Positions 36,886 to 45,184 are shown, counted from the first letter of the stretch. The stretch: 64,000 bases of DNA from JAFAZJ01 sp050183765 (GCA_050183765.1 JBFXAZ010000012.1:1-64000); one strand, 5' to 3'. Translations and numbers: made by a program. Notes: generated by a model from the letters alone, not told the origin.

Positions 36886-38988
36886 TCAGGCGAGGCCGAC
36901 GGCGGCGACGAACATGTCGATGATCTTGATGCCGATGAACGGCGCGATGATGCCGCCCAGGCCGTAGACCAGCAGGTTGCGGCGCAGCAGCTCGTTGGCC
37001 GGCGCGGCGCGGTACTGCACTCCCTTCAACGCCAGCGGGATCAGCGCGACGATGATCAGCGCATTGAAGATGATCGCCGAAAGAATGGCGCTCTGCGGCG
37101 TGGCCAGGCCCATGACGTTGAGCACGCCGAGCTGCGGGTAAAGGGCGATGAACATCGCCGGGATGATGGCGAAGTACTTCGCCACGTCGTTGGCGATCGA
37201 GAAGGTGGTCAGCGCACCGCGCGTCATCAGGAGCTGCTTGCCGATGGCGACGATCTCGATGAGCTTGGTCGGATCGCTGTCGAGGTCGACCATGTTGCCG
37301 GCCTCGCGCGCCGCCGCGGTACCGGTCTGCATCGCGACGCCGACGTCCGCCTGGGCGAGGGCAGGGGCGTCGTTGGTGCCGTCGCCGCACATCGCCACGA
37401 GCTTGCCCTGCGCCTGCTCGGCGCGGATCAGGGCCAGCTTCTGTTCGGGCGTCGCCTGGGCCAGGAAATCGTCGACGCCGGCCTCGGCGGCGATCGCCGC
37501 GGCGGTCATCGGGTTGTCGCCGGTGATCATCACCGTGCGGATGCCCATACGGCGTAGTTCCGAGAAACGCTCGCGGATGCCGCCCTTGACGATGTCCTTG
37601 AGCTGCACGACGCCCAGGATGCGGCCGTCACGCGACACTGCCAGCGGTGTGCCACCCTGCTTGCCGATGCCGGCGGCAATGTCTTGCAGCTCGCGCGGGA
37701 TCGCGCGGCCGCCGCCCAGGCTCTCGGCATGCGCGACGATGGCGTCGACTGCGCCCTTGCGGACCACCGCGCCGTCGATGTCGACGCCGCTCATGCGGGT
37801 CTGCGCCGTGAAGGGCACGAATGTCGCCTGGGCGCCCGCGACCACCTCGGCTCGCAGGCCGTGCTGCTGCTTGGCCAGCACGACGATCGAGCGGCCCTCG
37901 GGCGTCTCGTCGGCGAGGCTGGCGAGCTGCGCGGCCGTGGCCAGCTCCAGCGGCGTCACGCCAGGCACCGGCATGAACGCCGTGGCCTGGCGGTTGCCCA
38001 GCGTGATGGTGCCGGTCTTGTCGAGCAGCAGCGTGTCGACGTCGCCTGCCGCCTCGACGGCGCGGCCCGACATCGCCAGCACGTTGAAGCGCACCAGGCG
38101 ATCCATGCCGGCGATGCCGATAGCCGACAGAAGACCGCCGATCGTGGTCGGGATCAGGGTGACGAACAGCGCGATCAGCACCACGACCGACACCGCTCCG
38201 CCGGCGAACTCGGCGAAGCTGGGCACGCTGCCCACGGCGAGGATGAAGATCAAGGTCATGCCGGCCAGCAGGATGCCGAGCGCGATCTCGTTGGGCGTCT
38301 TGTGACGCTGCGCTCCCTCGACCAGCGCGATCATGCGGTCGAGGAAGGTCGAGCCGGCGGCCGCGGTGATGCGCACCTTGATGGTGTCGGACAGAACGCG
38401 CGTACCGCCGGTGACGGCCGAACGGTCGCCGCCCGATTCGCGCACCACAGGCGCGGATTCGCCGGTGATTGCCGATTCATCTACGGTGGCCACGCCGTGG
38501 ATCACCTCGCCATCGGCCGGGATCAGCTCGCCGGCTGTGACCTCGACGGTATCGTTGACGCGCAGCTCGGTGGCCGAGACGGTCTCGTACACGTCGCCGA
38601 AACCAATCAGGCGGCGCGCCTTGGTGTCCTGGCGCATGCGGCGCAGCGACGCCGCCTGGGCACGGCCGCGGCCCTCGGCCACGGCCTCGGCGAAGGTGGC
38701 GAACAGCACCGTGATCCACAGCCAGGCGACGATCTGCGTATTGAAGCCGATACGCGCGAGCATCTCGAGGCGCGCGGCAACCGTCGTCGCGACTCCCTCC
38801 GGCTGCATGAAGAAGATGTCGATGATGTCGCGCGCGAGCAGGATGGTCGCGACGAACGCCACCAGCTCGACGGTGAACATCACCGGGTTGCGCGCCAGCA
38901 GTCGCGGGTCGAGCTTCTTGAACGACTCGACCAGGGCGACGCGGACCATCGCGCCATCCATGCCGGCGAATTTCTTGCGGGAAGCCAT
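36886..38988 (-). CDS. kdpB: K+-transporting ATPase subunit KdpB
   Basis: 700 residues. P-type ATPase signatures are DESAITGESAPVVRESGGD near 160, the phosphorylated Asp in LLLDKTGTITLGNRQ near 315, MITGDNPMTAAAIAAEAGVDDFLA near 480 and MCGDGTNDAPALAQADVG near 525. The membrane motif IPTTIGGLLSAIGIAGMDR is KdpB-specific. It provides ATP hydrolysis for K+ uptake. Spacing to kdpA is 15 bases and to kdpC 19 bases. Confidence 0.97.
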   Translation of the reverse strand: MASRKKFAGMDGAMVRVALVESFKKLDPRLLARNPVMFTVELVAFVATILLARDIIDIFFMQPEGVATTVAARLEMLARIGFNTQIVAWLWITVLFATFAEAVAEGRGRAQAASLRRMRQDTKARRLIGFGDVYETVSATELRVNDTVEVTAGELIPADGEVIHGVATVDESAITGESAPVVRESGGDRSAVTGGTRVLSDTIKVRITAAAGSTFLDRMIALVEGAQRHKTPNEIALGILLAGMTLIFILAVGSVPSFAEFAGGAVSVVVLIALFVTLIPTTIGGLLSAIGIAGMDRLVRFNVLAMSGRAVEAAGDVDTLLLDKTGTITLGNRQATAFMPVPGVTPLELATAAQLASLADETPEGRSIVVLAKQQHGLRAEVVAGAQATFVPFTAQTRMSGVDIDGAVVRKGAVDAIVAHAESLGGGRAIPRELQDIAAGIGKQGGTPLAVSRDGRILGVVQLKDIVKGGIRERFSELRRMGIRTVMITGDNPMTAAAIAAEAGVDDFLAQATPEQKLALIRAEQAQGKLVAMCGDGTNDAPALAQADVGVAMQTGTAAAREAGNMVDLDSDPTKLIEIVAIGKQLLMTRGALTTFSIANDVAKYFAIIPAMFIALYPQLGVLNVMGLATPQSAILSAIIFNALIIVALIPLALKGVQYRAAPANELLRRNLLVYGLGGIIAPFIGIKIIDMFVAAVGLA

Positions 38989-39003
38989 GACAGTGATCTC
39001 CGC

Positions 39004-40713
39004 TCAGAAGAGCTTGCCGGCGGCGCCGGCCAGGTGTTCGGCGATCGGGCCAAGGGTGAGCGCCGGAAGGAACGTCAGCCCGCCGACAATCAGGATGACG
39101 CCGACCAGCAGACCGACCCACAGCAGCCCGTGCGTCGGCAGCGTGCCCAGGCCCTGGGCAGCCTTGCGCTTGGCCGCGAGCGAGCCGGCGATGGCCAGCA
39201 CGGGCACGATGATGGCGAAGCGGCCGATGAACATGTTCACCGCCAGGGCGCTGTTCCAGAACAGCGAGTTGCCGGTCAGGCCGGCGAAGGCGCTGCCGTT
39301 GTTGCCGGCCGCCGACGCCGTCGCGTAGAGCATCTCGGTGAAGCCGTGCGGACCGGGATCCTGCACGCCGGCGGTGGCCGCCGGCAGCACCGCGGCGAGG
39401 CCCATCGCGCCGAGCACGGCGAGCGCCGGCGCGAGGATGGCGATCACCGCCATCTTGATCTCGCGCGCCTCGATCTTCTTGCCGACGTACTCCGGCGTGC
39501 GCCCGACCATCAGGCCGGCGATGAACACAGAGAGGATGCAGAAGACCAGCATGCCGTAGAGACCGGCGCCGACGCCGCCGACGATGATCTCGCCCAGCAG
39601 GATGTTGATCAGCGGGATCATGCCACCCAGCGCGGTGAAGCTGTCGTGCATGCCGTTGACCGCGCCGCACGAGGCCGCGGTGGTGATCACGGCGAACAGC
39701 GAGGTCGCGGCGATGCCGAAGCGCACCTCCTTGCCCTCCATGTTGCCGCCGGCCGGATCGACGCCGGCGGCTGCCAGGGCGGGGCTCAGCCCGCTCTCGG
39801 ACCAGTAGGCGAAGAGCACGCCCGAGATGAACAGCACGCCCATGGCGGCGAGCAGGGCCCAGCCCTGGCGCTCGTCGCCGACGATGCGGCCGAATACGTT
39901 GGTCAGCGCCGCGCCGAGCGCGAAGATCAGCACCATCTGCACGAAGTTCGACAGCGCCGTCGGATTCTCGAACGGATGGGCGGAGTTGGAATTGAAGAAG
40001 CCGCCGCCGTTGGTGCCGAACATCTTGATCGACAGCTGCGAGGCCACCGGACCCAGCGCGATGGTCTGCTTGCCGCCCTCGACGGTGGCGGCGTCGACAT
40101 AGGCGGAAAGCGTCTGCGGCACGCCCTGCCAGACGAAGAACAGCGCGGCGACGAAGGAGACCGGCAGCAGCACGTAGAAGGTGATGCGCGTCAGGTCGGT
40201 CCAGAAATTGCCGATCGTGCCCGACCCCGTGCGCGCGAAGGCGCGCGACAGCGCCACGGCGATGGCGACGCCGGTCGCGGCGGAGACGAAGTTCTGCACC
40301 GTCAGCGCCGCCATCTGGGTCAGGTAGCTCAGCGTCGACTCGCCGCCGTAGTTCTGCCAGTTGGTGTTGGTGACGAAGCTCACCGCCGTGTTGAAGGCGA
40401 GGTCGGGCGCCACGCCGGCCATGTCCTGCGGGTTGAAGGGCAGGAAGGCCTGCAGGCGCTGGATCGCGTAGACCAGGACGATGCCGGCGAGGTTGAACAC
40501 CAGCATGGCGAGCGCGTACTCCTTCCACGACTGCTCGGCCTTCGGATCGATGCCGCTCAAGCGGTAGAGGCCGCGCTCGACCGGCACCAGCACCGGCGAC
40601 AGCCAGGTGCGCTCGCCCTGCACCACGCGATAGATGAAGCCGCCAAACGGCCGCACGATCGCGGCGATCACGGCGACATAGAGCGCGATTTGCGCCCAGC
40701 CCAACACGGTCAT
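39004..40713 (-). CDS. kdpA: K+-transporting ATPase subunit KdpA
   Basis: 569 residues, about ten membrane segments. Selectivity-filter-like loops are visible: AVSFVTNTNWQNYGG, GTNGGGFFNSNSAHPFENPTA, SCGAVNGMHDSFTALGG and ASAAGNNGSAFAGL. KdpA is the channel-like K+-binding subunit of KdpFABC. TGAGGCCGCC precedes the ATG at 40713, ten bases after the kdpF stop. Confidence 0.97.
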   Translation of the reverse strand: MTVLGWAQIALYVAVIAAIVRPFGGFIYRVVQGERTWLSPVLVPVERGLYRLSGIDPKAEQSWKEYALAMLVFNLAGIVLVYAIQRLQAFLPFNPQDMAGVAPDLAFNTAVSFVTNTNWQNYGGESTLSYLTQMAALTVQNFVSAATGVAIAVALSRAFARTGSGTIGNFWTDLTRITFYVLLPVSFVAALFFVWQGVPQTLSAYVDAATVEGGKQTIALGPVASQLSIKMFGTNGGGFFNSNSAHPFENPTALSNFVQMVLIFALGAALTNVFGRIVGDERQGWALLAAMGVLFISGVLFAYWSESGLSPALAAAGVDPAGGNMEGKEVRFGIAATSLFAVITTAASCGAVNGMHDSFTALGGMIPLINILLGEIIVGGVGAGLYGMLVFCILSVFIAGLMVGRTPEYVGKKIEAREIKMAVIAILAPALAVLGAMGLAAVLPAATAGVQDPGPHGFTEMLYATASAAGNNGSAFAGLTGNSLFWNSALAVNMFIGRFAIIVPVLAIAGSLAAKRKAAQGLGTLPTHGLLWVGLLVGVILIVGGLTFLPALTLGPIAEHLAGAAGKLF

Positions 40714-40723
40714 GACGGCGGCC

Positions 40724-40813
40724 TCAGAATTTCTCGGGGCGCACCAGCGCCGTGGACAGGTAGACGACCAGCGCCACCAGCAGCAGGGCGCCCAGGACGT
40801 AGTCGAGGGTCAT
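40724..40813 (-). CDS. kdpF: K+-transporting ATPase subunit KdpF
   Basis: 29 residues, the usual size of KdpF. One hydrophobic helix (YVLGALLLVALVVYLSTALV) ends in RPEKF, like the C-terminal AL(I/V)xxExF pattern of KdpF. KdpF stabilises the KdpABC complex. GGAGG nine bases before the ATG and the immediate position before kdpA support translation. Confidence 0.88.
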   Translation of the reverse strand: MTLDYVLGALLLVALVVYLSTALVRPEKF

Positions 40814-40823
40814 GGCGGCCTCC

Positions 40824-40907
40824 TCAGATGCGCTCGCACAGGCGCACGAGCAGCGCGCCGGCGAGCCAGAGCACGGCGATGGCCGCTACGAAGACGAGAT
40901 CGAGCAT
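40824..40907 (-). CDS. 27-residue membrane peptide upstream of kdpF
   Basis: A single hydrophobic helix (VFVAAIAVLWLAGALLVRLC) ends in CERI. Its TGA is 10 bases from the kdpF ATG and overlaps the kdpF ribosome binding site region, so translation of the two is probably coupled. It is the first gene of the kdp transcript. KdpF-like in size but with a different end (RLCERI rather than RPEKF), so it looks like a second small subunit or a leader peptide. I recall similar short frames ahead of kdpF in other genomes but cannot name a family. Confidence 0.55.
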   Translation of the reverse strand: MLDLVFVAAIAVLWLAGALLVRLCERI

Positions 40908-41062
40908 GGCATTCCCCAATAGGTGTGCCTTGGAGCCCGCAAACTAGGAGGCTCCGGCATCAAGCTTCGATGATCCGCAGCGGTGCGCGATATTAGCGCC
41001 GCATAAAAATCATCATGGACCGCGCGTATGTTTTCAGTCTGCGCGGTCCCCCCGGGGGGGCC

Positions 41063-41076
41063 TTGACCCAGATCAA
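41063..41076. promoter_or_regulatory. FNR/FixK/DNR-type box
   Basis: TTGACCCAGATCAA fits TTGA-N6-TCAA, the symmetrical site of FNR-like regulators. It lies in the 284-base gap between the kdp genes (start 40907, minus strand) and the small lipoprotein (start 41192, plus strand), preceded by a GC-only palindrome at 41045-41062. It could serve either side. A Crp/Fnr protein is encoded at 45.2 kb. Confidence 0.55.
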
Positions 41077-41191
41077 GCGGTCGCAGGCTCACGCATTTTT
41101 ATCGAACGCTAACGATCGCGCCGCCCGACCCGCCTCGAATCCTTACGCCGGCGGGCGCACCTATTGCGCCGTGTCGAGACGGAGAAGGACG

Positions 41192-41401
41192 ATGTCGCGT
41201 GCGGGTCGATTGGTGCTCTGCGGGCCCCTGCTGATGGTTTCGTGCGAGGGCCTCGCCGATCCCAGCGCACCCAGCCCGCCGCCACGTGAGGTGGAGACCA
41301 TGCCGGCGCGCCACGGCGCGAGGCGCGGCGGGCCTGCCCTCAGGTTCCCCTGTCGAATCTATTTCGGCTGCGTGGCCGCAGCGGCGAGGTCGTCCGACTG
41401 A
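41192..41401 (+). CDS. Small lipoprotein, unknown
   Basis: 69 residues from ATG 41192 (GGAGAAGGACG upstream). The N-terminus RLVLCGPLLMVSCEG has a signal-peptide-like core with a lipobox candidate (MVSC, Cys18). The rest is Pro/Arg-rich with two further cysteines (FPCRIYFGC). No family recognised. It follows the FNR-like box by about 115 bases and precedes the methyltransferase-like gene by 35 bases. Confidence 0.45.
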   Translation: MSRAGRLVLCGPLLMVSCEGLADPSAPSPPPREVETMPARHGARRGGPALRFPCRIYFGCVAAAARSSD

Positions 41402-41436
41402 CAGCGTCTCGACGACAGCAAAGGAGCGATTTCTCG

Positions 41437-41892
41437 ATGTCCAGTCACTGTAGACGCGTCGACGATGCCCATGCGGAGGCGTTAGTCGAACGTGTCATTC
41501 CTCTGGCGCACGTGCCGCGCGGCGGGCATGTCGCGCTGATCGGCCACAACACGCTGCCGCTGATGCTGGCGTTGCTGCATCACCATTGCGACGCGGTGTG
41601 CAGCGTCGATCCCGACGCAGCCGCCTGCGACAGCGAGCCGGTCGACATGGCCTGGATCGTGGCACCGGCCGAAGCCAACGGGCTCGACAAGGCCCTGCGC
41701 CTGGCGCGCAGGCGCATCACGCCGCGTGGCGCGCTGGTCGTCGGACCCTTCGAGCGCACCGACGCGGAGGTCCTCTCGGGCGTCGACAGCTCGGCCCGGC
41801 GGCATGGCTTCGCCCTCGAGGCCGCCGACGCCGAAACAGGCCTGGTCGTGCTCTGCTCGCGCGCCCCGCGCGTCCAGACGCTCGCCGCATAA
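41437..41892 (+). CDS. Rossmann-fold protein resembling a degenerate SAM methyltransferase
   Basis: 151 residues. The order of elements suggests a class I methyltransferase-like sheet: GGHVALIGHNTLPLMLALL (motif I-like, but GHNTL instead of GxGxG), CDAVCSVDPD (acidic end of strand 2), DMAWIVAPAE (strand 4), and RRRITPRGALVVGPFE (strand 5). Several cysteines and a His-rich stretch (LLHHHCDAVC) are unusual. No catalytic activity is claimed. It is ten bases upstream of the DapA paralogue, so the two are co-expressed. Confidence 0.5.
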   Translation: MSSHCRRVDDAHAEALVERVIPLAHVPRGGHVALIGHNTLPLMLALLHHHCDAVCSVDPDAAACDSEPVDMAWIVAPAEANGLDKALRLARRRITPRGALVVGPFERTDAEVLSGVDSSARRHGFALEAADAETGLVVLCSRAPRVQTLAA

Positions 41893-41902
41893 GGAGGTTG
41901 CC

Positions 41903-42853
41903 ATGAGAATTCAGTCGCTCGAGCTGCGCGGCGCGATCGCCGCGCTGCCCACCCCGATGTGGCGCGGCGCGATCGATGTCATCGCGCTGGAGGCGCTCTG
42001 CCACCGCCTGATCGAACGCGGCGTCAGCGGCCTGGTGCCCTGCGGCACGACCGGCGAGGCGCCGCTTCTTTCGGCCGAGGAGCACCAGCGCGTCGTCGCC
42101 ACGGCCGTGCTCGCGTCTGGCGGCCGCGTGCCGGTGGTTGCCGGCGCCGGCGGATGCAACACGGCCGTCGCGGTCGAGCTGGCGAAGATGGCGCGGGACG
42201 TCGGCGCGTCGGGCCTGCTGTGCGTCACGCCCTACTATCTGCGTCCGACGCAGGCCGGCATCATCGCCCACATCAGCGCGATCCATGATGCGGTCGCTCT
42301 GCCGATCGTGCTTTACGACGTGCCGTCGCGCACGGCCTGCGCGTTGGCCGACGAGACCGTCGAGCGTCTCGCCGAGCTGCCGCGCGTGGTGGCGCTGAAG
42401 GATGCCACGGCCGACATCTCGCGCGTCGGACGCTTGCGCGCACGCGTCGGCGGCAAGCTGGCGCTGCTGTCGGGCGACGACGCCACCCAGGCATCGTTCC
42501 GCACCGCTGGCGGCGATGGCTGCATCTCGGTCACCGCGAATGTCGCACCGGCGTTGTGCGCGACGCTGCATCGCGCCTGTGATGAGCGCGACACCGATGA
42601 GGTGACGCGACTGGCCCGGATCCTGGCGCCGCTGCATGCCGCACTGTTCGTCGAATCCAACCCGATCCCGCTCAAGCGTGCGCTCAACTGCCTGTCGCTG
42701 GCCGCCGACGACCTGCGCCTGCCGCTGACGCCGCTCAGCCCGGCGGGCGACGCTACGCTGCGTGCGGCGATGGCGTTGGTCATGTCCGAGGAAGAGGACG
42801 AGGCAGGGCGCCGCGACTTGCTGCGGCGCGCGAGCCTGCACCGCGCGGCATGA
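41903..42853 (+). CDS. dapA: DapA-family aldolase/lyase (4-hydroxy-tetrahydrodipicolinate synthase-like)
   Basis: 316 residues; AAGGAGG just before ATG 41903 decides the start. DHDPS features: VPCGTTGEAPLLS (active-site Thr pair), VVAGAGGCNTAVAVELAK, the catalytic Tyr in IVLYDVPSRT near 135, and the Schiff-base Lys in VVALKDATAD near 163, with GDDATQ later. DapA condenses aspartate semialdehyde with pyruvate in lysine/DAP synthesis. The unusual neighbourhood suggests it might be a paralogue with another aldehyde substrate, but the conserved residues allow the DapA call. Confidence 0.85.
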   Translation: MRIQSLELRGAIAALPTPMWRGAIDVIALEALCHRLIERGVSGLVPCGTTGEAPLLSAEEHQRVVATAVLASGGRVPVVAGAGGCNTAVAVELAKMARDVGASGLLCVTPYYLRPTQAGIIAHISAIHDAVALPIVLYDVPSRTACALADETVERLAELPRVVALKDATADISRVGRLRARVGGKLALLSGDDATQASFRTAGGDGCISVTANVAPALCATLHRACDERDTDEVTRLARILAPLHAALFVESNPIPLKRALNCLSLAADDLRLPLTPLSPAGDATLRAAMALVMSEEEDEAGRRDLLRRASLHRAA

Positions 42854-42923
42854 CGGGCGGCGCTTTCCCTCAGGGGGAGGCGCCACCCGGTGCGCGGGTT
42901 CCACACCACTAACGAGCGGCCAC

Positions 42924-43067
42924 ATGAAGTCCGTTCCCCGAAAGTTGACGCACGAGACGGCGGCGTTGCGCGCCCTGAAGTTCGCCGCCGCCGGCGTTGC
43001 AGTCGTCAGTGCCCTGATCTTGCTGTTGGCACTACGGTTCGTCGTCTTCGGGATCAGGTTTGGATAG
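42924..43067 (+). CDS. 47-residue single-helix membrane protein
   Basis: From ATG 42924, a basic N-terminus (MKSVPRKLTHETAALRALKF) is followed by one long hydrophobic helix (AAAGVAVVSALILLLALRFVVF) and a short GIRFG end. The ribosome binding site is weak. No family recognised. It lies between the dapA paralogue and the interrupted porin gene, both on the plus strand. A real small protein is likely but not certain. Confidence 0.4.
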   Translation: MKSVPRKLTHETAALRALKFAAAGVAVVSALILLLALRFVVFGIRFG

Positions 43068-43177
43068 GGCGCCGCGCGGGCCGTCGCCAGCGCCGCGAGC
43101 GGCCGTGCGGATACTTGATCAAAGGAACGAGGCGCGGCGGCAAATACTCTGATGGGATTCTGCTTCCGGAGGGAGAA

Positions 43178-43963
43178 ATGATGAAGCATATCTGGGCGAC
43201 GGTCATGGTCGCGACGTTGTCGGTATCCGCGCCGGTCTTCGCACAGGCCCCGGCCAAGACGCCGACCGGGCCATTCGGCGGTGACACCACCGGTATCCTG
43301 ACCTTGTCCAACGAATAGTCGTTCCGTGGCATCTCGCAGACCCAGCGCAACCCCGCGATCCAGGGTGGCCTGACCTACGAGGTGCCACTCGTCGAGCCGC
43401 TCTCGATCTACGGCGGCTTCTGGGGCAGCAATCTGAACTTCCCGGTCGACGTCAACGAATCGCTCGAGCTGGACGCCGTCGCGGGGATGAAGGCCAAGTT
43501 CCTCGACGACAAGCTGGTCCTCGATCTCGGCTACATCGGCTATTTCTATCCCGGCGTCAGCAGCTCGTTGAAGTACACCTACCACGAGATCGCGCTGGGC
43601 GTGAGCTACGACTTCGACTTCGTCCACGTCGGCGCCAAGGTGAACTGGTCGCCCAACTACTTCGCCAACTCCGGCAGCGCCTGGTACAAGAGCGCCTTCG
43701 TCACCGTGCCACTGCCCTTCGTCAACAAGTGGAACAAGGACGTCTCAGCCAAGCTCACCGGCACCATCGGCCACCAGTCGATCGCGCGGAACGCCAATTT
43801 CGGCTCGCCCGACTATCTCGACTTCTCCGCCGGCATCACCGTCACCGCCTTCACCCTGGACGTCACCGCCCAGGTGATCGGCACGACGCTCAAGAACAGC
43901 GAGTGCGGCAACACCAACCTTTGCAAGGTGCGGCCGTACTTCTCGTTTTCCAAGGCTTTCTGA
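43178..43963 (+). pseudogene. TorF-family (Gcw_chp) porin gene interrupted by an in-frame amber codon
   Basis: A signal peptide (MKHIWATVMVATLSVSAPVFAQ) and the first mature residues ...GILTLSNE end at TAG 43316-43318. The same frame then resumes SFRGISQTQRNPAIQGGLTYE and runs to 43963 with a typical outer-membrane beta-barrel ending in SFSKAF. Family members usually carry NxYxFRGISQT here, so the TAG stands where a Tyr codon (TAC/TAT) is expected. Apart from this base change the 261-codon frame looks intact. It may be a recent nonsense pseudogene, a suppressed amber codon or a sequencing error. CGGAGGGAGAA precedes the start. Confidence 0.75.
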
Positions 43964-44004
43964 CCAGCGCTGTCCATGCCTCGCGCGCGTGCTAACGTGC
44001 TGCC

Positions 44005-44361
44005 GTGATCACGATCTACGGCATCCGGAACTGCGACACGATGAAGAAGGCGCGGGCCTGGCTGGACGGGCAGGGGATCGCCTATGCCTTTCACGACTAC
44101 AAGGCCGCGGGCATCGAACGCGACCGGCTGCAGGGCTGGGTGCGGCAGGTCGGCTGGGAGCGGCTGCTGAACCGCGCCGGCACGACGTTTCGCAAGCTGC
44201 CGCCGGCGGACCGCGAGGGGCTCGACGAGGGCAGGGCGGTGGCGCTGATGCTGGCGCAGCCGGCGATGATCAAGCGGCCGGTGCTCGAGCTCGACGGGCG
44301 GCTGCTGGTCGGCTTCGAGCCCGCCGAGTATCTCCGCGAGGTCAAAAGTCGAGTCGCGTGA
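44005..44361 (+). CDS. ArsC/Spx/YffB-family protein
   Basis: 118 residues from GTG 44005. The thioredoxin-like ArsC fold is clear: ITIYGIRNCDTMKKARAWLDGQGI (single Cys in the NCDTMKKA motif), TTFRKLPPADR, and MIKRPVLELDGRLLVGFEPAEY near the end. The Cys-Asp-Thr-Met pattern is that of YffB/Spx-like members rather than of true arsenate reductases, so a thiol-redox role is likely and the exact reaction unknown. No ars genes are nearby. Confidence 0.85.
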   Translation: MITIYGIRNCDTMKKARAWLDGQGIAYAFHDYKAAGIERDRLQGWVRQVGWERLLNRAGTTFRKLPPADREGLDEGRAVALMLAQPAMIKRPVLELDGRLLVGFEPAEYLREVKSRVA

Positions 44362-44389
44362 AGGGGTTAGCGACGACTAAAGAAAACTA

Positions 44390-44418
44390 TTGAAATCAGG
44401 ATTCTATACCCCTATCTT
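44390..44418 (+). promoter_or_regulatory. Sigma-70-like promoter
   Basis: TTGAAA (44390-44395), a 17-base spacer and TATCTT (44413-44418) in an AT-rich patch that stands out from the GC-rich surroundings. Transcription would start near 44425 and read a leader of about 150 bases, containing two terminator-like hairpins, into the glycine-zipper lipoprotein gene at 44577. Confidence 0.5.
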
Positions 44419-44478
44419 CATCCCATAATTGTACGCGATCCCCTCCCCCACGTGATCAGCGTGCAGCAGAACAAAGTG

Positions 44479-44501
44479 CCGGCAACTTCCGGGCCGGTTT
44501 T
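44479..44501 (+). terminator. Terminator-like hairpin with T-run, first of two
   Basis: A five-base GC stem CCGGC / GCCGG (loop of nine) is followed directly by TTTT. It is downstream of the 44.4-kb promoter and of the ArsC-family gene. The stem is short, so strength is uncertain. Confidence 0.4.
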
Positions 44502-44512
44502 CCCCCTGATTA

Positions 44513-44539
44513 GGCGGCGCGGTTTTGCCGCCCTTTTAT
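44513..44539 (+). terminator. Intrinsic terminator-like hairpin, second of two
   Basis: A perfect stem GGCGGC / GCCGCC with an eight-base loop (GCGGTTTT) is followed by CTTTTAT. It may end the ArsC-family transcript. Because a good promoter lies upstream of it and the lipoprotein gene follows 37 bases later, it could also be an attenuator. Confidence 0.55.
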
Positions 44540-44576
44540 CGATTTTCCAGTCTGCGGTAGTCGGGAGAGTAGGGCG

Positions 44577-44798
44577 ATGGCGAAGCGGCTGATGGCGCTG
44601 CTGTTGCCGGCGGCATTGGTGTTGTCGGCGTGCGGCGAAACCATGGGTGAACGCGCGGCCAGCGGCGGCGGCATCGGCGCGGCCACCGGCGTGATCGCCG
44701 GCCTGCTGCTTCCCGGCGTCTCTTGGTGGGGCGGCGCGCTGATCGGCGCCGCCGGCGGCGCCGTGGTCGGCGCGGCGACCACCGAGACCAAGCGCTGA
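44577..44798 (+). CDS. Glycine-zipper lipoprotein (73 aa)
   Basis: A signal peptide ends in a lipobox (LVLSAC, Cys19) and the mature part is a glycine-zipper: GERAASGGGIGAATGVIAG and GGALIGAAGGAVVGAATTE. Such small lipoproteins sit in the outer membrane; SlyB and OsmB are known relatives in pattern. It has two paralogues in the window (44.9 and 58.4 kb), but lacks their C-terminal Tyr-rich tails. Confidence 0.7.
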   Translation: MAKRLMALLLPAALVLSACGETMGERAASGGGIGAATGVIAGLLLPGVSWWGGALIGAAGGAVVGAATTETKR

Positions 44799-44938
44799 CC
44801 GTTACCATCTGACATCGAAGGATACGCTGGGCCACAGCTTCGCCCTTGGGCGGCCCTCAAGCCGGCCGCCTGACGCGCTCTTATCTCTCCCGGCCGCACC
44901 ACAGAACGCGGCCGAGACGAACAAGAGGAGAGCGCGTC

Positions 44939-45184
44939 ATGACCGCGAAGTCGAAGCTGGTTGCCGTCGGCCTGATCGCCATGCTGGGCCTGTCGGCCTG
45001 CGGTGACAACATGGGCCAGCGGGCGGTGTCGGGCGGCGTGATCGGCGGCGCCGGCGGCGCCCTGGCCGGCCCGGCATTCGGCTTCAACCCAATGACCGGC
45101 CTGCTGCTGGGCGGCCTGGGCGGCGCCGCGATCGGTGCCGCGACCACGCCGCAGAATCCCTACTACAACGGCTACTACCGCTGA
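44939..45184 (+). CDS. Glycine-zipper lipoprotein (81 aa)
   Basis: From ATG 44939 (AGAGGAG upstream). The lipobox is LGLSAC (Cys21). The zipper part GQRAVSGGVIGGAGGALAG is followed by GGLGGAAIGAATTPQ and a short Tyr-rich end NPYYNGYYR. Start region and ribosome binding site are nearly identical to those of the 58.4-kb paralogue (shared GAGCGCGTCATGACCGCGAA). It overlaps the end of the convergent Crp/Fnr gene by ten bases. Confidence 0.72.
   Translation: MTAKSKLVAVGLIAMLGLSACGDNMGQRAVSGGVIGGAGGALAGPAFGFNPMTGLLLGGLGGAAIGAATTPQNPYYNGYYR

Noticed and set aside
37684..40947. Plus-strand frame of over 1080 codons opposite kdpB and kdpA
   Set aside because: Antisense shadow of two well-supported genes with no motifs of its own.
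43113..43126. TTGATCAA near the porin start as an FNR site
   Set aside because: The half-sites are adjacent with no six-base spacer, so it does not fit the FNR-type geometry.
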